Source of the DNA: an uncultured Oscillibacter sp.
GTDB taxonomy: Bacteria; Bacillota; Clostridia; Oscillospirales; Oscillospiraceae
Reading direction: 5' to 3'
Assembly: GCA_947382875.1 (NCBI GenBank)
Contig: CANDBG010000016.1
Coordinates: 1-48,130 of the forward strand
DNA: 48,130 nucleotides
Shown: positions 43,821 to 48,130 of the stretch, in pieces
How the letters are laid out: every line of letters begins with the position of its first letter
Position numbering within the stretch: the first letter of the stretch is position 1
Notes under the pieces: generated by a model
What the model saw: the letters and a program-made list of their open reading frames with translations, nothing else
Databases searched by the model: none
Told to the model about the DNA's origin: nothing
Made by a program: the position numbers and the translations under genes

Positions 43821-45002
43821 ATGGGATTATTTATACACACCCTGCTGTTTCCCGGCGGACATGGGACCGAGTGCTTCCAAGCGCTGCAAGAGTGTGCAGC
43901 AGAGAGCGAATTTGCGCTTAAAATGGAAGAATGTTCCTGGCACACATACGAAAAAGGTCCGGCGGTTCTGCTGAACGACGGCTGTTTTGCCTACGAAATT
44001 CCGGCAGACCTGACCGCCGTATTGAAAACCCCCGTAATGCTGCTCTACACCTACGACGGCGATTTCTGGGGCTACGAACTCTGGCAAAACGGAACCATCA
44101 TCGACGAGTTTCGTAGCGCCATAGATTATTTTGGAGAAGGCGAGAAAGCCAAACCTGGCAATGCGGAAATAATAGGGCTGTGTTTTGGCATACCGCCGGA
44201 AAGAGTTGAACGTTATCTTATCCCCTGGAAAGACACAGAGATTGGCATAGACATCTATGCATACGACAGTGACGCAGCGTACATAGGCGACTGTTGGCAG
44301 GCTGCGGATTTCATGGACGCCATCGGCTTTGATTTCAACGAATTTGATTCCACGGAAAAACTCCCGAATAAAACTTCGGTCCCGGAATTGAAACCAGTTT
44401 CCGAATTGGATTCAGAACCCGAGACACTTTGGTCTCCCCGACCTGTAAGGGAATGCATAGACACACCGGTTTTGCCCAACGCCCTGACCGATCAGAGCTA
44501 CGCGCTCCGTCGAGCGGAGACCTTGGGAGAGGAGGGAAGTGAAATCGTCCATTTTTTATGGAATGGAAAATACAAGGAAGCGGCAGAGTGGCTGTCGGCG
44601 GCAATTGTGTCCGCTCCAGACAAAGCGGTGTATTATCTGCTGCGGGCATTTTGCTGGAATCAGCTGGAAGTCCAGTCCGCCAGGAGCCGAAAGCCGGATA
44701 TGGACCGGGATTTAAGCAAGGCGCTGGAGCTGGAACCCGATAACATTCACGCGCTGCGCGGCCGGTGTCCCACGACGGCGACAACGGCTCGATACAAGCG
44801 GCACATAAGCGACCTGACTCGCTTAATCGAGCTGGACCCGGAAAACGAAGATATTTACTTGGTAGACCGGGCCTATCGCTGCCACTGGACGGGCGATGAC
44901 GCCGCAGCCCGTGCAGACCTGACCAAGGTGCTTCACCACGGAGAGCTGTGGACAGTAGATCTGGTGTATCTCTGCCGTGAATTTGGCATGCCCCTTTCTT
45001 GA
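43821..45002 (+). CDS. TPR-like protein next to an immunity gene (393 aa)
   Basis: Residues 1-170 form an unassigned mixed alpha/beta region (DFWGYELWQNGTIIDEF; GIDIYAYDSDAAYIGD). Residues about 175-245 are a Pro/Ser-rich linker. Residues 265-390 look like TPR helix pairs (AAEWLSAAIVSAPDKAVYYLLRA; SDLTRLIELDPENEDIYL). It has no signal peptide. The ATG is preceded by AAGGAAGGAG. It lies 29 bases before an Imm22-like gene, so both may be immunity or accessory genes of a polymorphic toxin whose toxin is not here. The first domain is unnamed. Confidence 0.7.
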   Translation: MGLFIHTLLFPGGHGTECFQALQECAAESEFALKMEECSWHTYEKGPAVLLNDGCFAYEIPADLTAVLKTPVMLLYTYDGDFWGYELWQNGTIIDEFRSAIDYFGEGEKAKPGNAEIIGLCFGIPPERVERYLIPWKDTEIGIDIYAYDSDAAYIGDCWQAADFMDAIGFDFNEFDSTEKLPNKTSVPELKPVSELDSEPETLWSPRPVRECIDTPVLPNALTDQSYALRRAETLGEEGSEIVHFLWNGKYKEAAEWLSAAIVSAPDKAVYYLLRAFCWNQLEVQSARSRKPDMDRDLSKALELEPDNIHALRGRCPTTATTARYKRHISDLTRLIELDPENEDIYLVDRAYRCHWTGDDAAARADLTKVLHHGELWTVDLVYLCREFGMPLS

Positions 45003-45031
45003 CATATTGGAAAAAGCTGGGAGGTAAAAGT

Positions 45032-45451
45032 ATGAGAAAAGTTGAACAGATTGCTATCAGTTACAGTACAGATGAAAACCGCTGTTCCGTTTTTGCAGGA
45101 ATATGCGAATCGCAGGAACGGTTTGAGCAGTATTGGGAAAAGGACTATGAGCTTTTGAATGATGACTGCATCGGTTTTGAAATGGGGATTGATTTTGGAA
45201 TCAATACCTATGACGAAGATTTTGCCGTGATGGTGATGCAGGAACACACAACAAATCAAATTGATGAGCTTGTCAAAGGCGCGGAAATATTTGACATTGA
45301 GGCAATGAAAAGAATGTATCCGGGTGGCCTGGATATCCCTTGTAATGCGATCATCATTTTAGACAGGGTAATCTATGACGGACCGATCCGGGAGGTAAAA
45401 AACGAAATCTTTGGCCGCTTCAAATTTTTGGGCGTATTTGACAGCTGGTAA
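45032..45451 (+). CDS. Imm22-family immunity protein (139 aa)
   Basis: The protein is a small alpha/beta immunity protein, with a CESQERFEQYWEKDYELLNDDC opening like Imm22, a NTYDEDFAVMVMQEH block, and an ending with CNAIIILDRVIYDG. Imm22 proteins neutralise polymorphic toxins inside the producing or target cell. GGGAGG upstream sets the start at 45032. The match is by motif pattern, so moderate certainty. No toxin is found within 5 kb either side. Confidence 0.65.
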   Translation: MRKVEQIAISYSTDENRCSVFAGICESQERFEQYWEKDYELLNDDCIGFEMGIDFGINTYDEDFAVMVMQEHTTNQIDELVKGAEIFDIEAMKRMYPGGLDIPCNAIIILDRVIYDGPIREVKNEIFGRFKFLGVFDSW

Positions 45452-45538
45452 GGATTTGCGACAGCCTCTTGCATACGGAGACACTTTATCGTATAATAGC
45501 CCGGTACATTTTCAGCGTCAGCGAAAAGGAGAAATCAT

Positions 45539-46138
45539 ATGAATTTTGTATGTCTTGACATGGAGGGCGTTCTGGTCCCGGAAATCTGGATTGCTTTTGC
45601 AGAAACCAGCGGGATACCAGCCCTCCGGCGCACCACCCGCGATGAACCGGACTATGATAAGCTGATGAAGTGGCGTCTGGGCATTCTGAAGGAACACGGC
45701 CTCGGACTTCCGGAGATTCAGGCGGTCATCGCCAAAATCGACCCGCTTCCGGGCGCCAGGGACTTCCTCGACCGTCTTCGCGCTCGAACGCAGGTTGCTG
45801 TTTTGAGCGATACGTTTGAAGAATTCGCCATGCCGCTGATGGCAAAGCTGAACTACCCCACAATCCTCTGCAACTCCCTGGAAACAGCAGAAAACGGTGA
45901 GATTACCGGATACAAAATGCGCTGTCCTCAGTCAAAGCTCACCACGGTAAAGGCACTGCAATCCATGGGCTACGAGACCATCGCCGCCGGTGACAGCTAC
46001 AACGATCTTGCCATGATTCAGGCAAGTAAGGCGGGGTTCCTGTTCAAAAGCACGGACGCCATCAAGGCTGCTCACCCGGAGCTTCCAGCCTTCGAGGAAT
46101 TTGACGATCTTCTGAACGCCATTCAGGCGGCGCTGTGA
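45539..46138 (+). CDS. thrH: ThrH-type phosphoserine phosphatase/homoserine phosphotransferase (199 aa)
   Basis: The protein is a HAD-superfamily enzyme with CLDMEGVLVPEIWIAFAE (nucleophile Asp7), AVLSDTFEEF, and GDSYNDLAMIQASKAGFLF. ThrH dephosphorylates phosphoserine and can pass the phosphate to homoserine. AAAGGAG upstream. It is followed immediately by the DUF1015 gene, a pairing seen near serine synthesis genes, so it is likely the last step of serine synthesis. Confidence 0.85.
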   Translation: MNFVCLDMEGVLVPEIWIAFAETSGIPALRRTTRDEPDYDKLMKWRLGILKEHGLGLPEIQAVIAKIDPLPGARDFLDRLRARTQVAVLSDTFEEFAMPLMAKLNYPTILCNSLETAENGEITGYKMRCPQSKLTTVKALQSMGYETIAAGDSYNDLAMIQASKAGFLFKSTDAIKAAHPELPAFEEFDDLLNAIQAAL

Positions 46139-46146
46139 GGGGCTTT

Positions 46147-47424
46147 ATGGAATTTCAACCATCTGTTTTTCAGCCTGCGGAGATTCTGCTTCCGAAACCC
46201 GGCACAGACTTGACCAAATGGGCCGTGATTGCCTGCGACCAGTTCACCTCGCAGCCAGAGTACTGGCAGGCGGTGGAGGAGACCACAGGAGACGCCCCGT
46301 CAACGCTGCGTCTGATTCTGCCGGAGGCCCTGCTGAACGCCCCGGACGCCGCCGCCCGCATTGCAGCTATCAACGCGGTCATGGAGCAATATCTGTCGAA
46401 GGGCCTGTTCCGTACGCTGGAAAACGCCATGCTCTACATCGAACGTACGCAGTCCGACGGAAACATCCGACGGGGTTTGCTGGGTATGGTGGACCTGGAG
46501 CAGTACGATTTTACGCTCAATTCCGGCGCCTTGGTCCGCGCAACGGAGGGGACCGTATTGGAACGTGTGCCGCCCCGTGTGCGCGTACGGCAGAACGCGC
46601 CGGTCGAGCTTCCTCACGTCATGCTGCTGATCGACGACCCAAACCAGACGGTTATTGAGCCGCTGGCACTGGAACGTGCAGATATGGAGGCGCTGTATGC
46701 GTTTGACTTGCAGCAGGGGGGCGGTCATTTGGAGGGCTGGCGCCTGAACGGCGCGCAAATCTCCGCCGTTGCAGCGGGTTTGGCGGGTCTGTGCCGTCCG
46801 GAGGAGCAAAGCCGGAAGTACGGCCTGAAAAACGCGCCGCCGATGTTGTTTGCAGTCGGGGACGGAAACCATTCCCTGGCGGCAGCCAAGCAGTGTTATG
46901 AGGATTTGAAAAAAGTCACCCCGCAAGAGCAATGGGCCGCACTTCCGAGCCGTTATGCGCTGGCGGAGGTGGTCAACCTTTACGACCCGGCTCTCCAGTT
47001 TGAGCCAATACACCGGGTTGTGTCCGGCGTGGACCCGGAGGCGCTTCTGTCGGCGTTTCAGGCGTTTTACCCGGAGGCGTCCCACAACGCCGGCGAGGGA
47101 CATCGCATTGAATACATACATGCAAATGGAAGCGGCACACTGACCGTACCAAACCCCGCGTCTCAGCTGGCCGTTGGGACGCTGCAAGTCTTTCTGGATA
47201 ACTACCTGCAGCGCCATGGCGGGGAAATCGACTACATTCACGGCGGGGAAGTCACCGAACGCCTGGGACGGGAGCGCGGTTGTATTGGCTTTCGGCTTCC
47301 GGGGATGCAAAAAGAGGAGCTTTTTCAGACCGTCATGACCGACGGCGTACTCCCCCGCAAAACGTTCTCAATGGGCCGCGCGCAGGACAAACGCTATTAT
47401 ATGGAAGCCCGGAAAATTCAATAG
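46147..47424 (+). CDS. DUF1015 family protein (425 aa)
   Basis: The protein is of the DUF1015 family, with DLTKWAVIACDQFTSQPEYWQ near the start and the family signature FAVGDGNHSLAAAKQCYEDLKK, followed by RYALAEVVNLYDPALQFEPIHR. It is thought to be cytoplasmic, of unknown reaction, and often next to serA/serC. The ATG at 46147 has GAGGGG upstream. It follows thrH by eight bases. Confidence 0.88.
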   Translation: MEFQPSVFQPAEILLPKPGTDLTKWAVIACDQFTSQPEYWQAVEETTGDAPSTLRLILPEALLNAPDAAARIAAINAVMEQYLSKGLFRTLENAMLYIERTQSDGNIRRGLLGMVDLEQYDFTLNSGALVRATEGTVLERVPPRVRVRQNAPVELPHVMLLIDDPNQTVIEPLALERADMEALYAFDLQQGGGHLEGWRLNGAQISAVAAGLAGLCRPEEQSRKYGLKNAPPMLFAVGDGNHSLAAAKQCYEDLKKVTPQEQWAALPSRYALAEVVNLYDPALQFEPIHRVVSGVDPEALLSAFQAFYPEASHNAGEGHRIEYIHANGSGTLTVPNPASQLAVGTLQVFLDNYLQRHGGEIDYIHGGEVTERLGRERGCIGFRLPGMQKEELFQTVMTDGVLPRKTFSMGRAQDKRYYMEARKIQ

Positions 47425-47429
47425 AAGCA

Positions 47430-47467
47430 AAAAGAGTCTGCTTTCCGAGAGGAAAACAGGCTCTTTT
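47430..47467. terminator. Bidirectional terminator between convergent genes
   Basis: AAAAGAGTCTG (47430-47440) pairs over 11 bp with one G-U to 47457-47467, and an inner TTTCC/GGAAA stem with a GAGA loop extends it. A-runs and T-runs on both sides let it serve the DUF1015 gene and the aldo/keto reductase. Confidence 0.85.
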
Positions 47468-47477
47468 CCATCGGGTT

Positions 47478-48130
47478 TCAGCCGCCAAAGACCTCCGCCG
47501 CCCGATGCATATTTTCGATTACCGGCACCGCAAAGGGACACCGTTTTTCACAGCTCCCACAGGCGATGCACTCTCCGGCGTGGTGCGGCAGCACGGCATA
47601 ATGTTCCCGTACGGTCTCCGGGACCATGCCCTGGGCTTCCGCAAGACGGAGAAATTTCGTCACCGCCGCTACGTCAATGCCCACCGGACACGGCGCACAG
47701 TGCCCGCAGTACATACAATGGCCTTTCCAGCTGATCTTCGGCAGCGCGGCCAACGCGGCGGCATAATCTTTTTCCGGTTCCTCCGCCGTCTCGTAGGCAA
47801 GGCTGACCTTCAGTTCCTCCAGATTCCGCGCCCCCGACATCACCGACGCCACGCCGGGACGGGTGAGGGCATAGTGGAGGCATTGATAGAGCGTCAGGGC
47901 CTTTCCGGCGGGCGAAAGCTCTGCGTTCAGCAAATCGCCGCCGCCGAAAGCCTTCATGACGGTGATGCCCACGCCCAGACGCTGACAGGTTTCGTACAGT
48001 TCCTGACGAACCGGGTCCATATTCACCAGCGGCGCAGCGTAGTTCTCCGGCTTCCACAGTTCTTCCACGTTCTCCCGGGCGGGCTGAAGGTCGTAGCACG
48101 GATTCACGCTGAACATCAACACTTCAATCA
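47478..48130 (-). CDS. Aldo/keto reductase with ferredoxin tail, partial at window edge
   Basis: This is the C-terminal part (over 216 residues) of an aldo/keto reductase with a terminal ferredoxin domain. Visible are VLMFSVNPCYD, GVGITVMKAFGGGDL, LTRPGVASVMSGARNLEEL, and the Fe-S tail HCMYCGHCAPCPVGID and CIACGSCEKRCPF, two Fe4S4 sites. The reading frame stays open at the window edge, so the N-terminal barrel with the catalytic Tyr is outside. It probably reduces an aldehyde or ketone with NAD(P)H or ferredoxin. Confidence 0.9.
   Translation of the reverse strand, partial: IEVLMFSVNPCYDLQPARENVEELWKPENYAAPLVNMDPVRQELYETCQRLGVGITVMKAFGGGDLLNAELSPAGKALTLYQCLHYALTRPGVASVMSGARNLEELKVSLAYETAEEPEKDYAAALAALPKISWKGHCMYCGHCAPCPVGIDVAAVTKFLRLAEAQGMVPETVREHYAVLPHHAGECIACGSCEKRCPFAVPVIENMHRAAEVFGG

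Overview
The window looks like chromosomal DNA of an anaerobic, spore-forming member of the Clostridia, probably an amino-acid-fermenting gut bacterium of the Oscillospiraceae type. The basis is an SpoIIE gene, strong AGGAGG-type ribosome binding sites, moderately G+C-rich coding sequence, oxygen-sensitive ferredoxin-linked enzymes (IorAB, a PreA-like flavoprotein, an aldo/keto reductase with a ferredoxin tail), and a butyrate kinase pair. The family-level placement is inference. No rRNA, tRNA or CRISPR array was seen.

Region 1 (1 to about 5450) is the end of a mobile or genomic-island segment. It holds degenerate 54-bp tandem repeats, a terminator, an AT-hook-like small protein, two XRE-type regulators, a WYL regulator, and an A/T-rich two-gene unit (a glycine-zipper membrane protein plus an unclassified 467-residue protein). 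The WYL-led unit is the best candidate here for an undescribed system, possibly anti-phage. The island ends inside a PLP-dependent ornithine/alanine racemase-like gene, of which only about the first 120 codons remain.

Region 2 (5448-17308) is a fermentation block. A leftward operon (buk, ptb, racemase fragment) diverges from iorAB. A YheO-like PAS regulator follows. Then comes a rightward operon: PLP aminotransferase, NhaC-type antiporter, PreA-like dihydropyrimidine-dehydrogenase relative with two Fe4S4 clusters, DUF6282 metal hydrolase, cupin and HpcH/HpaI aldolase. Transamination, ferredoxin-linked 2-oxo acid oxidation, acyl-phosphate ATP formation, flavin reduction, hydrolysis and aldol cleavage make a plausible but unassigned catabolic route.

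Region 3 (17421-25089) has a LysR regulator divergent from a tripartite tricarboxylate transporter operon (tctC, tctB, tctA) with a metallo-beta-lactamase-fold hydrolase and an AEC-family permease. An ORF remnant, a YcxB-like protein and a 4-oxalocrotonate-tautomerase-like protein follow.

Region 4 (25334-37496) is a uronate module: a TRAP transporter (dctP, dctQ, dctM), a strong terminator, two paralogous cytoplasmic GH31 glycosidases, mannonate dehydratase (uxuA), glucuronate isomerase (uxaC) and a MATE exporter. The layout suggests that acidic oligosaccharides enter through TRAP, are cut inside the cell, and their uronate is passed to KDG. The fructuronate reductase step is not in the window.

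Region 5 (37497-48130) is mixed. It contains a debris stretch with a P-loop ORF remnant and several hairpins, a methyl-accepting chemotaxis protein, spoIIE, a 58-residue membrane peptide, a type II pantothenate kinase, a TPR-type protein next to an Imm22-like immunity protein with no visible toxin, thrH, a DUF1015 gene, and a partial aldo/keto reductase cut by the window edge.
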